Positions 51,651-61,255 of a stretch of 64,000 bases of DNA are shown here, one piece after another. The stretch covers positions 1 to 64,000 of the forward strand of contig JAGYJL010000004.1 of assembly GCA_018402015.1 (NCBI GenBank), in the 5' to 3' direction. The position numbers and the translations under genes were made by a program. The notes below the pieces were generated by a model, which was given only the letters and a program-made list of their open reading frames with translations, made no database searches and was not told where the DNA came from. This DNA is from Flavobacteriales bacterium. Its GTDB lineage: Bacteria; Bacteroidota; Bacteroidia; UBA10329. Every line of letters starts with the position of its first letter. Positions within the stretch are counted from its first letter, which is position 1.

Positions 51651-52262
51651 ATGAACCGTGAAGAGCGCATACGCAACGCCATAAAACCGTTTCTTCCGCC
51701 CGGAACCGAGCACAGATTGGCCAAGCAGATCGTGGATCATCGTTGTCATTTAACCATTACGCGAGAACGGAAGACCAAAGCAGGAGATTATCGTCATCCA
51801 TACGGCAATCAAGGCCATCGTATTTCTGTTAATGGAACGCTTAACCCGTATGCTTTTCTCATAACCTTGGTACACGAAATGGCGCACCTGGTAACTTGGG
51901 AGCAGAACCGAAACCGTGTAAAGCCGCATGGTAAAGAATGGAAGGATGCTTTTAAACTGGAGATGCAACCGTATCTGACAGAAGGTGTTTTTCCGAAAGA
52001 TGTGCTCAGCGAGCTGAAACGGCACATGCGAAGTCCATTATCAGCTACGTCCAGAGACCTCAATTTGGTCCGTGTATTAAAATCATACGATGAGCCCAAC
52101 GCGCAGGTTTTTCTAGAAGATGTACCGTTCAACTCGGAGTTCACCTTGGGTAATAAGCGCTTTGTAAAAGGAGAACAACTTCGGAAACGATTCAGATGTA
52201 CCGAAGTAGGTACTGGAAAGGTCTATTTGGTAAGCTCCATTGCGGAGGTACTGACGGATTGA
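51651..52262 (+). CDS. SprT-like domain protein
   Basis: ITLVHEMAHLVTWEQN zinc motif; GKEWKDAF. Confidence 0.85.
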   Translation: MNREERIRNAIKPFLPPGTEHRLAKQIVDHRCHLTITRERKTKAGDYRHPYGNQGHRISVNGTLNPYAFLITLVHEMAHLVTWEQNRNRVKPHGKEWKDAFKLEMQPYLTEGVFPKDVLSELKRHMRSPLSATSRDLNLVRVLKSYDEPNAQVFLEDVPFNSEFTLGNKRFVKGEQLRKRFRCTEVGTGKVYLVSSIAEVLTD

Positions 52263-52312
52263 TTACGAAGCTACTAGAATGGTTATCTTCGCGTCCCGAT
52301 CAACACACGCCC

Positions 52313-53596
52313 ATGTCAGAGTCTATTATACAACAGGTACCAACCGTTTCAGATCTTGCCGAGAATCTTGTAGGTTCAGAGATCATCAAAATAGCTGGAG
52401 AGATCAATGCTCGGATTTCGCAGGGCGAGGATATCACTAATCTTACCATTGGCGATTTCAATCCGGCAATTTATCCTCTACCTAAGGGTTTGCTCAACGA
52501 GATAATTGCTGCCTACGAGGCTGGTCATACCAACTATCCGCAGGCAAACGGTATGGAGGTGTTGCGAGAAGCGGTAAGCAATTACATTTCAAGTAGACAG
52601 AACCTGAAGTACTCTAAAGAGGATATCCTGATTTCGGGTGGAGCGCGACCATTGATCTATGCAGCTTACAGAGCATTGGTGAATGAAGGCGAAAAGGTCA
52701 TTTTTCCAATACCAAGTTGGAACAACAATCATTACACCTACCTCAATTTTGCTAAGCCGGTAGAAGTGGAGTGCACTCCTGAAAATAAATTTCTCCCAAC
52801 TGCAGATGACATAAGACCACACGTTCAAGATGCAGCGCTGATTGCCTTGTGTTCTCCTCTTAATCCAACCGGAACGTCATTTACCAAAAAGGCGTTGGAG
52901 GAGATTTGTGATCTGATAATAGCTGAGAACAAAAGACGAGTAGGGCAGAAGCCACTTTATCTTCTTTACGACCAGATCTATTGGGCACTTACCTTAGGAA
53001 AGTCCAAGCACTACGACCCGGTTTCTTTACGCCCGGAAATGCGTGAATACACGGTTTATGTTGATGGAATTTCTAAAGCATTTGCAGCTACTGGTGTACG
53101 TGTTGGTTGGGCGTTTGGTCCAACAAGGGTTATTGCCAAAATGAAAGCATTACTTAGCCATGTTGGAGCTTGGTCGCCAAAGCCCGAGCAAATTGCCACT
53201 GCAGCATTCCTTCAACGCGAAGATGCTGTAGAAGCAACCATTCAGAAGCACAGAGACATGATCTCTGAACGAGTGAACAAACTATTCAACGGATTTTCTG
53301 CATTACGAGAAGTTGGCTATCCGGTAGATGCTATTCAGGCAGAAGGTGCCATGTATCTCACTGTTAAAATTGACCTCGTTGGAAAAACAACCTCCGATGG
53401 AGAGTTGCTTCAAGACGCACAAGATGTAACCATGTTCCTTATTAAAAAGGCCAAGGTTGGAATTGTGCCATTCTATTGTTTCGGAGCTTCTAGACAGAGT
53501 CCGTGGTTCAGAATTTCAGTAGGAACACTCAAGACCGAATCGATCTCTGTTGTAATTGAGAATCTCCGCGAGGCGTTAAGCCAATTCAGAAAATGA
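52313..53596 (+). CDS. PLP-dependent aminotransferase class I/II
   Basis: NYPQANGMEVLREAVSNYI; SPLNPTGTSFTKKAL; DGISKAFAATGVRVGW (PLP Lys); start MSESIIQ at 52313. Confidence 0.92.
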   Translation: MSESIIQQVPTVSDLAENLVGSEIIKIAGEINARISQGEDITNLTIGDFNPAIYPLPKGLLNEIIAAYEAGHTNYPQANGMEVLREAVSNYISSRQNLKYSKEDILISGGARPLIYAAYRALVNEGEKVIFPIPSWNNNHYTYLNFAKPVEVECTPENKFLPTADDIRPHVQDAALIALCSPLNPTGTSFTKKALEEICDLIIAENKRRVGQKPLYLLYDQIYWALTLGKSKHYDPVSLRPEMREYTVYVDGISKAFAATGVRVGWAFGPTRVIAKMKALLSHVGAWSPKPEQIATAAFLQREDAVEATIQKHRDMISERVNKLFNGFSALREVGYPVDAIQAEGAMYLTVKIDLVGKTTSDGELLQDAQDVTMFLIKKAKVGIVPFYCFGASRQSPWFRISVGTLKTESISVVIENLREALSQFRK

Positions 53597-54684
53597 GCAA
53601 AAGAAATCCAAATCACTATGTAGTGATAATGGCCGGTGGAGTCGGATCACGATTCTGGCCAATGAGCCGAACACCACATCCAAAGCAATTCATCGATATT
53701 CTAGGAACTGGAAAATCGTTGCTCCAACAGACCTACGAGCGATCGAAGAAAGTCGTTCCTGTTAAGAACATATTTATTGTTACCAATGCGGATTACAGAT
53801 CGTTGGTAATGGAGCAATTGAAGGGAATAAAACCTTCTCAGATTCTTCTTGAGCCTGGTCGCAGGAATACTGCCCCATGCATTGCCTATGCAGCTTTCCG
53901 CATCAATGCCATCAATCCCGAAGCAAGTATGGTCGTAGCCCCTTCGGATCACCTTATTTTGAAGGATAAGGAATACGTTGATCTGATAAATAAGGCCTTG
54001 GCCGAAGTAGAGCAGAAAGATGCGTTGATAACGCTTGGTATTACACCAACCCGACCTGATACTGGCTACGGCTATATTCAGTTTGAAGAAAGTGATGATG
54101 ATCAAGGCGTACATAAGGTGAAAAGTTTTACCGAAAAGCCCGATCTGGCCATGGCCAAAGAGCTGGTAAAAAGCGGTGAATTCCTGTGGAATGCCGGTAT
54201 TTTCATCTGGTCTGTAAAGAGCATTTTGAAGGCATTGGAAACGCACATGCCAGAAGAATTCCAGCTGTTCAACGAAGGAGCGGACAGGTTCAATACGCGC
54301 GATGAGAAGAAATTCATCCAAACGGCCTACATGCAGTGCAAAAGCATTTCCATCGATTATGGTATCATGGAAAAAGCCAAGAACGTATTTACTCTTGCAG
54401 CCGATATTGGTTGGAGCGACCTAGGAACTTGGGGCTCGCTCTATTCTTATTCAAACAAGGATGAGGAAGGCCACGTAATTCAAGGTCGGAACGTGTTGAC
54501 CTATGATTCTAAGAACTGCATTGTGAATGTTCCAAAGCATAAATTGGTCGTTCTTCAGGGAATGAAGGATATGATCGTGGTAGAAAACGATGATATTCTG
54601 CTCATTTGCAAGCAATCAGACGAGCAGCAGATCAAGCGAATCGTTAACGATGTAAAAGCTACAAAAGGCGAGAAGTTCGTTTAG
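53593..54684 (+). CDS. manC: Mannose-1-phosphate guanylyltransferase
   Basis: VVIMAGGVGSRFWPMSRTPHPKQFIDILG; EPGRRNTAPCIAYAA; FTEKPD. Confidence 0.94.
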   Translation: MSKRNPNHYVVIMAGGVGSRFWPMSRTPHPKQFIDILGTGKSLLQQTYERSKKVVPVKNIFIVTNADYRSLVMEQLKGIKPSQILLEPGRRNTAPCIAYAAFRINAINPEASMVVAPSDHLILKDKEYVDLINKALAEVEQKDALITLGITPTRPDTGYGYIQFEESDDDQGVHKVKSFTEKPDLAMAKELVKSGEFLWNAGIFIWSVKSILKALETHMPEEFQLFNEGADRFNTRDEKKFIQTAYMQCKSISIDYGIMEKAKNVFTLAADIGWSDLGTWGSLYSYSNKDEEGHVIQGRNVLTYDSKNCIVNVPKHKLVVLQGMKDMIVVENDDILLICKQSDEQQIKRIVNDVKATKGEKFV

Positions 54685-55028
54685 TCCTTTTGGTCTTCGG
54701 TTGGCTTTTTGCTGAACCCATATTTGGTGAGCCCAGCCACGTTAACCCAAAACATAGCGAAGTAATGCCCAGGAGCGAATACAGCTTCTAGGGCTTTCCC
54801 TTTTTTCTCTCCGTGTTCTGATACGCATGCTTTTCCTATGTAAGACATCCGTTTCCAGTGGTGCGACCACTTACCATTTGAACCATCTTCAAAAACTTCT
54901 TTAGCGGTTATTTTGATGCACAACGCATGCCCCTTGTGGTTACAATACTGCACGGGGTTTTCAGCCTCCTGAGAAAATCCAACAAAAGAGGCGCCAACAA
55001 ACGTTATGACCAAAAGAAAACGGAGCAT
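54681..55028 (-). CDS. Hypothetical secreted protein
   Basis: MLRFLLVITFVGASFVGFSQ signal peptide; 115 aa; start codon lies within a perfect inverted repeat. Confidence 0.65.
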   Translation of the reverse strand: MLRFLLVITFVGASFVGFSQEAENPVQYCNHKGHALCIKITAKEVFEDGSNGKWSHHWKRMSYIGKACVSEHGEKKGKALEAVFAPGHYFAMFWVNVAGLTKYGFSKKPTEDQKD

Positions 55029-55048
55029 GTTTGAATTAACATGCTCCG
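55021..55048 (-). promoter_or_regulatory. Terminator/attenuator-like hairpin spanning the start codon of the 54681-55028 gene
   Basis: Minus strand CGGAGCATGT-TAATTCAA-ACATGCTCCG followed by TTTTCTTTT; perfect 10-bp arms. Confidence 0.7.
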
Positions 55049-55075
55049 CTCAGTAAAGTTTGTCGGTTGGGCGTC

Positions 55076-56473
55076 TTACAAACTACCGATCATCTTTTTA
55101 GGGTCAACCCACTCATCATATTCTTCAGAAGTAAGGTAGCCAAGAGACAGCGCAGCAGCTTTCAAGGTCGTTCCTTCTTCGTGTGCTTTACCAGCAATTT
55201 CGGCTGCTTTGTAGTAACCGATCTTGGTATTCAGCGCAGTCACAAGCATCAAGCTATTGTTCACTAATTCGGTGATTCGTGAATGATTTGGTTCAATGCC
55301 TTGCGCACAATGCTCATCAAAAGAAACGCACGCATCTCCGATCAACCTTGCTGACTGAAGCACGTTGTAAGCCATTACTGGTTTGAACACGTTCAATTCG
55401 TAATGTCCTTGTGTTCCGGCAATGGTAACGGCCGTGTCGTTACCCATCACTTGCGCACAGACCATCGTCAAAGCCTCGCATTGAGTTGGATTTACTTTTC
55501 CTGGCATAATAGAAGAACCTGGTTCGTTTGCCGGAATGATCAATTCGCCAATTCCTGAACGCGGTCCAGAAGCCATCATTCTGATGTCGTTGGCAATTTT
55601 ATTCAAAGAAACCGCCAATTGCTTCAACGCTCCGTGTGTTTCAACCAATGCGTCATGAGCTGCCAAAGCCTCAAATTTGTTCTCGGCAGATACGAATGGA
55701 AGACCCGAGAATTCAGCAATCTTTTTCGCTACCAGATCAGCGTATCCTGCTGGTGTGTTAATTCCTGTTCCAACAGCGGTTCCACCAAGTGCCAGTTCAG
55801 AAAGGTGGGCTAAGGTGTTGTTCAAAGCTCTTAAACCATGATCCAATTGCGAAACGTATCCGCTGAACTCTTGACCAAGTGTTAATGGTGTAGCATCCAT
55901 CAAATGCGTACGCCCAATTTTTACCACATCTTTAAATGCTTCAGACTTGGCTTTCAGCGTATCACGCAGTTGCTTTACTCCAGGAATGGTATTCTCAACG
56001 ATCAGCTTATAGCACGCAATGTGCATTCCTGTAGGATAGGTGTCGTTAGATGATTGACTCTTGTTTACATCGTCATTCGGTTTTAAAACCTTTTCCTTGT
56101 CTGTTAAGCTTCCACCATTCAATACATGACCTCGGTTGGCAATTACCTCGTTTGCGTTCATGTTACTCTGCGTTCCCGAGCCAGTTTGCCATATAACCAA
56201 CGGAAATTGGTCATCGTGCTTTCCTGCCAAAATCTCATCGCAAACGGCAGAGATCAAGTCTCTTTTTTCCTCAGCCAAAACGCCTAATTCGCAGTTGGTG
56301 TGTGCAGCTGCTTTTTTCAAATAGGCAAAACCATATACCACTTCTAAGGGCATGCTGGCCGCTGGTCCAATTTTGAAGTTGTTTCTAGAACGCTCCGTTT
56401 GCGCTCCCCAGTATTTATCGGCAGGTACTTGTACCTCGCCCATCGTATCTTTTTCTATTCTGAAATCTGACAT
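55076..56473 (-). CDS. fumC: Class II fumarate hydratase
   Basis: [16 protein letters not shown] signature; [13 protein letters not shown]; start MSDFRIEKD at 56473. Confidence 0.96.
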   Translation of the reverse strand: MSDFRIEKDTMGEVQVPADKYWGAQTERSRNNFKIGPAASMPLEVVYGFAYLKKAAAHTNCELGVLAEEKRDLISAVCDEILAGKHDDQFPLVIWQTGSGTQSNMNANEVIANRGHVLNGGSLTDKEKVLKPNDDVNKSQSSNDTYPTGMHIACYKLIVENTIPGVKQLRDTLKAKSEAFKDVVKIGRTHLMDATPLTLGQEFSGYVSQLDHGLRALNNTLAHLSELALGGTAVGTGINTPAGYADLVAKKIAEFSGLPFVSAENKFEALAAHDALVETHGALKQLAVSLNKIANDIRMMASGPRSGIGELIIPANEPGSSIMPGKVNPTQCEALTMVCAQVMGNDTAVTIAGTQGHYELNVFKPVMAYNVLQSARLIGDACVSFDEHCAQGIEPNHSRITELVNNSLMLVTALNTKIGYYKAAEIAGKAHEEGTTLKAAALSLGYLTSEEYDEWVDPKKMIGSL

Positions 56474-56573
56474 AATGAATGTTTTATCCGTGAGAATTGG
56501 CCGCAAATTTACCTGCCGTTTCGCAGCTTCCAAACTCGGGTTGAAATATGGCTACTTTTGAGGCTTACCATCA

Positions 56574-57731
56574 ATGATATTCCTCATGACAAGATTATTA
56601 CCAATTGTAATTGCGCTTTTTGTTTCGCTAAGTGCGCTAGCACAGGTTCCATCCCTTCCTGGAACAATAACACACGAAGGATCGCAAAGAGCTTATCGCT
56701 TATATGTTCCAACGGTTTATGATGGTTCCGAAGCTGTACCCTTGGTTCTCAATCTTCATGGTTATGGCTCTAATGCCTTTCAGCAAGAGTTGTATGGCGA
56801 TTTTAGAAGGATTGCCGACACGGCCAACTTCATTATTGTACATCCTGAAGGAACGTTGGATCCAACGAACAGCCAGTATTGGAATTCTTTTGGTGCAATG
56901 GGCGGAGTGGATGATGTGGATTTTCTCTCTGCTTTGATCGATTCCATTTCTGATGAGTATAACATTGACGCTGAGCGTATCTATAGCACAGGCATGAGCA
57001 ACGGTGGTTTTATGAGCTACAAATTGGCCTGCGAATTGGGCGATCGCATTGCAGCCATTGCTTCGGTTACAGGAACAATGGTTCAGACTGAATTGAACGC
57101 GTGCAACCCTGCACATCCTACTCCGATTTTGCAAGTGCACGGCACAAACGATCCAACCGTACTCTACAACGGGAACCCTGCGCAGCAGATGGTTGCAATT
57201 GAATCGGTAGTGGATTTTTGGGTTCAGTTTAACAATTGTAACTCTACGGCTGCAGTTACAAGCGTGCCTGATATTGACATGACAGATATGTGCACTGCTG
57301 AGCATTATGTGTACACAGGTGGAGATAACGGCACTTCGGTCGAGTTCTTCAAAATCATTGGTGGCGCGCATACGTGGCCAGGTTCTCCGGCCATCATTGC
57401 TTTTGATGTTACGAATCAGGATTTTTCTGCTTCGCTGGAAATCTGGAGATTTTTCAGTCAGTACAATCTTACCGATGTAGTAAGTGTTGAAGACCAACAG
57501 ACACAACAAGATTGGTTCACCGTGTTTCCAAATCCAAGTTCAGAAGATATTACCATACGCTTGAATCAGCCTATGGCAAGCACATACAAACTCGTAAATA
57601 CAGTTGGACAATTGATTGATGAAGGAACAATTGTTGGCAGTTTACAACTGGATATTGCAAAGGCAGGTATTTATTTCCTCACGATTTCCTCAGAACTCGG
57701 AACGGTAACGGAAAAATTGATTCGGGAATGA
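56574..57731 (+). CDS. Secreted PHB-depolymerase/LpqC-like esterase with T9SS sorting domain
   Basis: PLVLNLHGYGSNAFQQ; YSTGMSNGGFMSYKLACE nucleophile elbow; C-terminal FPNPSSEDITIRLNQ... Confidence 0.9.
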   Translation: MIFLMTRLLPIVIALFVSLSALAQVPSLPGTITHEGSQRAYRLYVPTVYDGSEAVPLVLNLHGYGSNAFQQELYGDFRRIADTANFIIVHPEGTLDPTNSQYWNSFGAMGGVDDVDFLSALIDSISDEYNIDAERIYSTGMSNGGFMSYKLACELGDRIAAIASVTGTMVQTELNACNPAHPTPILQVHGTNDPTVLYNGNPAQQMVAIESVVDFWVQFNNCNSTAAVTSVPDIDMTDMCTAEHYVYTGGDNGTSVEFFKIIGGAHTWPGSPAIIAFDVTNQDFSASLEIWRFFSQYNLTDVVSVEDQQTQQDWFTVFPNPSSEDITIRLNQPMASTYKLVNTVGQLIDEGTIVGSLQLDIAKAGIYFLTISSELGTVTEKLIRE

Positions 57732-57789
57732 CGATTATCACTTGCTCGAATCCGCTACAAGCCTTACTTTCGCCTCAAATTCTAACAAG

Positions 57790-57954
57790 ATGAGTGTCGG
57801 TATCGTTGTAATTTTCGCATATATGCTAATGGGATTCTGGATGTTGGTTTTCCTCGGACTTTGGATTCCGTTGATGGCAACATTGCTTTTCATGGAGCGG
57901 TTCAGCCCAGAAATGGGAGAGAAGTTGGCTGCGTTTATCGCACCACGCGACTAA
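57790..57954 (+). CDS. Small predicted membrane protein (54 aa)
   Basis: MSVGIVVIFAYMLMGFWMLVFLGLWIPLMATLLFMERFSPEMGEKLAAFIAPRD; preceded by TTG-N20-TACTTTCG and followed by a terminator. Confidence 0.65.
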   Translation: MSVGIVVIFAYMLMGFWMLVFLGLWIPLMATLLFMERFSPEMGEKLAAFIAPRD

Positions 57955-57957
57955 GAC

Positions 57958-58296
57958 TTAAAGTAACGTTATAAAGTTTTCAGGAGGCCGTCCCAAGACG
58001 GCCTTTTTTTGTTTCACAACAATAGGTCGCTCAATCAATTTCGGGTATTTCACCATTGCCGCGATCCACTCATCATCTGAAAGTTCTTTGCCCTTGAAGT
58101 GATCTTTGAAATCGGCCTCGCCACGTCTTAATAGATCGTAAGGTTTGATTCCCAGCAGGGCAATTAATTCCTTCAATTCCGCTTCTGAAGGAACGTCATT
58201 CAAGTATTCAATGATCTCTGGTTCAATTCCTGCAGTGCGTATCAATTCCAAAGTTTGTCTGGATTTTGTGCAACGAGGGTTGTGATAGATCTTCAT
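57958..58296 (-). CDS. arsC: Arsenate reductase (ArsC/Spx-like thioredoxin fold)
   Basis: MKIYHNPRCTKSRQTLELI; RRGEADFKDHFKGKELSDDEWIAAMVKYPKLIERPIVV. Confidence 0.93.
   Translation of the reverse strand: MKIYHNPRCTKSRQTLELIRTAGIEPEIIEYLNDVPSEAELKELIALLGIKPYDLLRRGEADFKDHFKGKELSDDEWIAAMVKYPKLIERPIVVKQKKAVLGRPPENFITLL
57985..58010 (+). terminator. Rho-independent terminator lying inside the 3' end of arsC on the opposite strand
   Basis: AGGCCGTC-CCAA-GACGGCCT followed by TTTTTT on the plus strand. Confidence 0.8.
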
Positions 58297-59396
58297 CCTT
58301 CTGATTTTTCTTCGTTTCCGAACTGCAACAAGTATCCTTTGATGAATTTATTCAGGTTACCATCCATTACGCCCTGAATATCGGAGGTCTCAATACCTGA
58401 ACGCAGGTCTTTGACAAGTTTATACGGATGGAAAACGTAGTTCCTGATCTGCGCTCCGAACTCAACTTTCATTTTTGAGCCTTCCACTTCGGCTCTCTTC
58501 TCCAATCGTTTTCGTAGTTCAATGTCGTAAAGTTGCGACTTGAGCAATTTCAAAGCAGCCTCTCGGTTGGCCAACTGTGATCGGCTTTCGGTGTTTCGAA
58601 TAATGATACCACTTGGATGATGCGTTACACGAACTCCGGTCTCAACCTTATTCACGTTCTGTCCACCTGCACCGCCCGATCGGAAAGTATCCCAAGTAAT
58701 ATCGGCCGGATTGATCTCGATATTGATGGAGTCATCGACTACCGGATAAACGAAAACAGAAGCGAACGAAGTGTGTCGTCTGGCATTACTATCGAACGGA
58801 GAGATTCGAACCAATCTGTGAACACCGTTCTCGCCTTTCAGGTTTCCGTAAGCGTATTCTCCTTCTATCTGTAAAGAGCACGAACGTATTCCTGCAATAT
58901 CGTCTTCCTGAATGTCGTTTTCTGTGACTTTGAAACCGTTCTTTTCGGCCCACATGATGTACATACGCATGAGCATTCCTGCCCAATCACAGCTTTCTGT
59001 ACCACCTGCACCAGAGTTGATCTCTAGCACTGCGCTCAGCTCGTCTCCTTCATCTCCTAGCATATTTCTGAACTCAAGGTCTTCCAAAAGTTCTGTGAAT
59101 AATGCTTGTTGTACGCTAACCTCTTCTTCCGATGCCTCGCCTTCTTTATTGAATTCGTAAAGTACCACTAGGTCTTCTAAAGCGGTTTCTGCTTTAGCAT
59201 AGGCTTTTGTCCATTCCTTTTTGGCATTGGTTTTTTTCATTAATGCTTCGGCCCGTTGTGGTTCGTCCCAAAAACCAGGGGCAAGGGTGGTTTGCGTTTC
59301 CTCTTCGATCTCTCGCAGTTTGCGGTCAATTTCCAAATAGCCGCGTAGGTCGGAAAGACGTTTTTTCAGATCTGTAAGTTGATCGTTTGTGATCAT
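58293..59396 (-). CDS. prfB: Peptide chain release factor 2 (single continuous frame)
   Basis: RSGGAGGQNVNKVETGVRVTHHPSGI; no in-frame UGA near the RGYL region. Confidence 0.95.
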   Translation of the reverse strand: MITNDQLTDLKKRLSDLRGYLEIDRKLREIEEETQTTLAPGFWDEPQRAEALMKKTNAKKEWTKAYAKAETALEDLVVLYEFNKEGEASEEEVSVQQALFTELLEDLEFRNMLGDEGDELSAVLEINSGAGGTESCDWAGMLMRMYIMWAEKNGFKVTENDIQEDDIAGIRSCSLQIEGEYAYGNLKGENGVHRLVRISPFDSNARRHTSFASVFVYPVVDDSINIEINPADITWDTFRSGGAGGQNVNKVETGVRVTHHPSGIIIRNTESRSQLANREAALKLLKSQLYDIELRKRLEKRAEVEGSKMKVEFGAQIRNYVFHPYKLVKDLRSGIETSDIQGVMDGNLNKFIKGYLLQFGNEEKSEG

Positions 59397-59461
59397 AGTA
59401 TTTCAGTTTTGGGGAGCTTTTCCCGTGCCGCAAATGTAAGACAAGTGCTGTTGCTTGAAAG

Positions 59462-59917
59462 TCAGCTTTCGCGAAGCATTTCGTTGATCAAAGAACTTTC
59501 AAAACCACGTTGAGCGGCAAAACGATAAATGGCAGATCTGCGCTTCCAAGGGTTCTTTTCTTTCAGCTTAGACTTCTTTTCTTCAATTGTATCTCGAAGT
59601 ACACTTAGATAGCGGTCTTCATCAATTTCCGTAAGTCCGAGTTTCACGCACTTCGCACTAACTTGGTGTTGTTTCAATCCTTGAATGATCTTTACACGCC
59701 CCCATTTTTTGATGTTGAATTTGCCGCGCACGTAGGTTCGGGCAAAGCGCTCTTCGTTGAGGAAATTTTCTCGCATCAAATCTAGAATGAAGTCGTCTCT
59801 CCATTCCATCGGAATTTCCAAATCCCACATTTTCTGAACAACATCCTGATGGCTGCGTTCCTGATAGGCGCAATACTTCTTCAGTTTTTCCAATGCCTCT
59901 TTTGGGCCTCCATCCAT
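59462..59917 (-). CDS. recX: Regulatory protein RecX
   Basis: CAYQERSHQDVVQKMWDLEI; NEERFARTYVRGKFNIKKWGRVKIIQGLKQHQVS. Confidence 0.87.
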   Translation of the reverse strand: MDGGPKEALEKLKKYCAYQERSHQDVVQKMWDLEIPMEWRDDFILDLMRENFLNEERFARTYVRGKFNIKKWGRVKIIQGLKQHQVSAKCVKLGLTEIDEDRYLSVLRDTIEEKKSKLKEKNPWKRRSAIYRFAAQRGFESSLINEMLRES

Positions 59918-59974
59918 GCTTGAAAATTAACGATATGCGAAACAAAAAGCGGCATAGCTTTGCTGCCTATATCC

Positions 59975-61255
59975 ATGGAAAATAAACGCGCGCTAGCCCT
60001 TCTGTTCACATCCCATGTGGTTTCGAGTTTCGCGCAGGGCATTACCATGCTTTCCATTCCATGGTATTTCGCTTCCATTGTCAACGAATCGGTGGTGTTC
60101 GGAAAAGTACTTGCCGTTGCCACATTCATCAGCATTTTTTGGAGCCTTTTTGCAGGAACACTCATCGACCGTTATCCACGAAAGAACATTTTCTGGATTG
60201 CATCTGTGGTTGGTTTTGTGGTGCTTGGAGCAGCTGGTATCTACGGAGAAGTGTATCAGGAATCTCCCATTTGGTTGGTGGCCGCCATCTTCGTTTTCAC
60301 CTTTTTCGGCTTCAATATCCATTACCCTAATCTCTACGCGTTTGCGCAGCAGCTGGCAGCCCGTGGCGATTACGGTCGGGTCAATTCGTTGATAGAAGTT
60401 TTAGGACAAAGCACGAATGTGCTTTCTGGGGCATTCGGAGCGGTTCTGCTTTCTGGAACAACGAGTGGTGCGATCGATCTGATGGGAGTTCAAATTTCTT
60501 TTCCGTTTGAGATTGAACGCTGGAGGATTTGGGAAATATTTCTGCTTGATGCAAGTACGTACGCTTTGGCTGCGTGCATCATTCCGTTCATTAAATATGT
60601 TGATGCCAATCCGCTCCCTATCGATCTTGACCGAATTGCAGAACGGTTTAAGCGCGGATGGAGGTTTCTAATGATGAACAAGGAATTGCTCGTTTTCGGA
60701 CTGGCGTCCTATTCCATCTTCGTTGTGCTTTTGGTAGAAGTCCAATTCTTGCTACCCATTTTTGTGGATAACCAACTGGAAGCAGGTGCAGATGTGTACG
60801 CAAGTAGCGAGGTTTATTTCGCGTTGGGAAGTCTGGCTGCTGGATTCCTCATTATGAAGCTGACCCGCAATCTGGCCCCTTCGAAAACCATTGTACTGCT
60901 CATGCTTATAGCTGGAACTTCATTTACAGTTATAGCATTTACCAAAAGCATTATAGGATTTTACCTCTTCTCCATTCTTATTGGTTTTACCAATGCAGGA
61001 ACGAGAATCACGCGTGTTACCTTTCTGTTCAATCACGTGCCGAACAACATTATTGGCCGTGCCAACAGCATTTTTTACATCTACAACATTGCTAGTCGAG
61101 GTGTGCTCATCACCATTTTCTCGATGCCTTTCTTTTCGGCATCAAACAATATCATTTACAGCTATATGATCTGTGGCGGATTTATCCTTGTATCTGTAAT
61201 TCCGCTGTTTCTTGCCTTGCCGAGATTGCAGACGATGAAAGTTCGCACCGAGTGA
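59975..61255 (+). CDS. MFS transporter
   Basis: About 12 hydrophobic segments; AGTLIDRYPRKN loop motif. Confidence 0.85.
   Translation: MENKRALALLFTSHVVSSFAQGITMLSIPWYFASIVNESVVFGKVLAVATFISIFWSLFAGTLIDRYPRKNIFWIASVVGFVVLGAAGIYGEVYQESPIWLVAAIFVFTFFGFNIHYPNLYAFAQQLAARGDYGRVNSLIEVLGQSTNVLSGAFGAVLLSGTTSGAIDLMGVQISFPFEIERWRIWEIFLLDASTYALAACIIPFIKYVDANPLPIDLDRIAERFKRGWRFLMMNKELLVFGLASYSIFVVLLVEVQFLLPIFVDNQLEAGADVYASSEVYFALGSLAAGFLIMKLTRNLAPSKTIVLLMLIAGTSFTVIAFTKSIIGFYLFSILIGFTNAGTRITRVTFLFNHVPNNIIGRANSIFYIYNIASRGVLITIFSMPFFSASNNIIYSYMICGGFILVSVIPLFLALPRLQTMKVRTE

Noticed and set aside
53701-54321. 206-aa minus-strand ORF antisense to manC
   Set aside because: Shadow ORF over a strongly conserved gene.
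56700-57509. 269-aa minus-strand ORF antisense to the LpqC-like esterase
   Set aside because: Composition (Cys/Arg/His-rich, no domain) is typical of a shadow ORF; the plus-strand gene has clear motifs.
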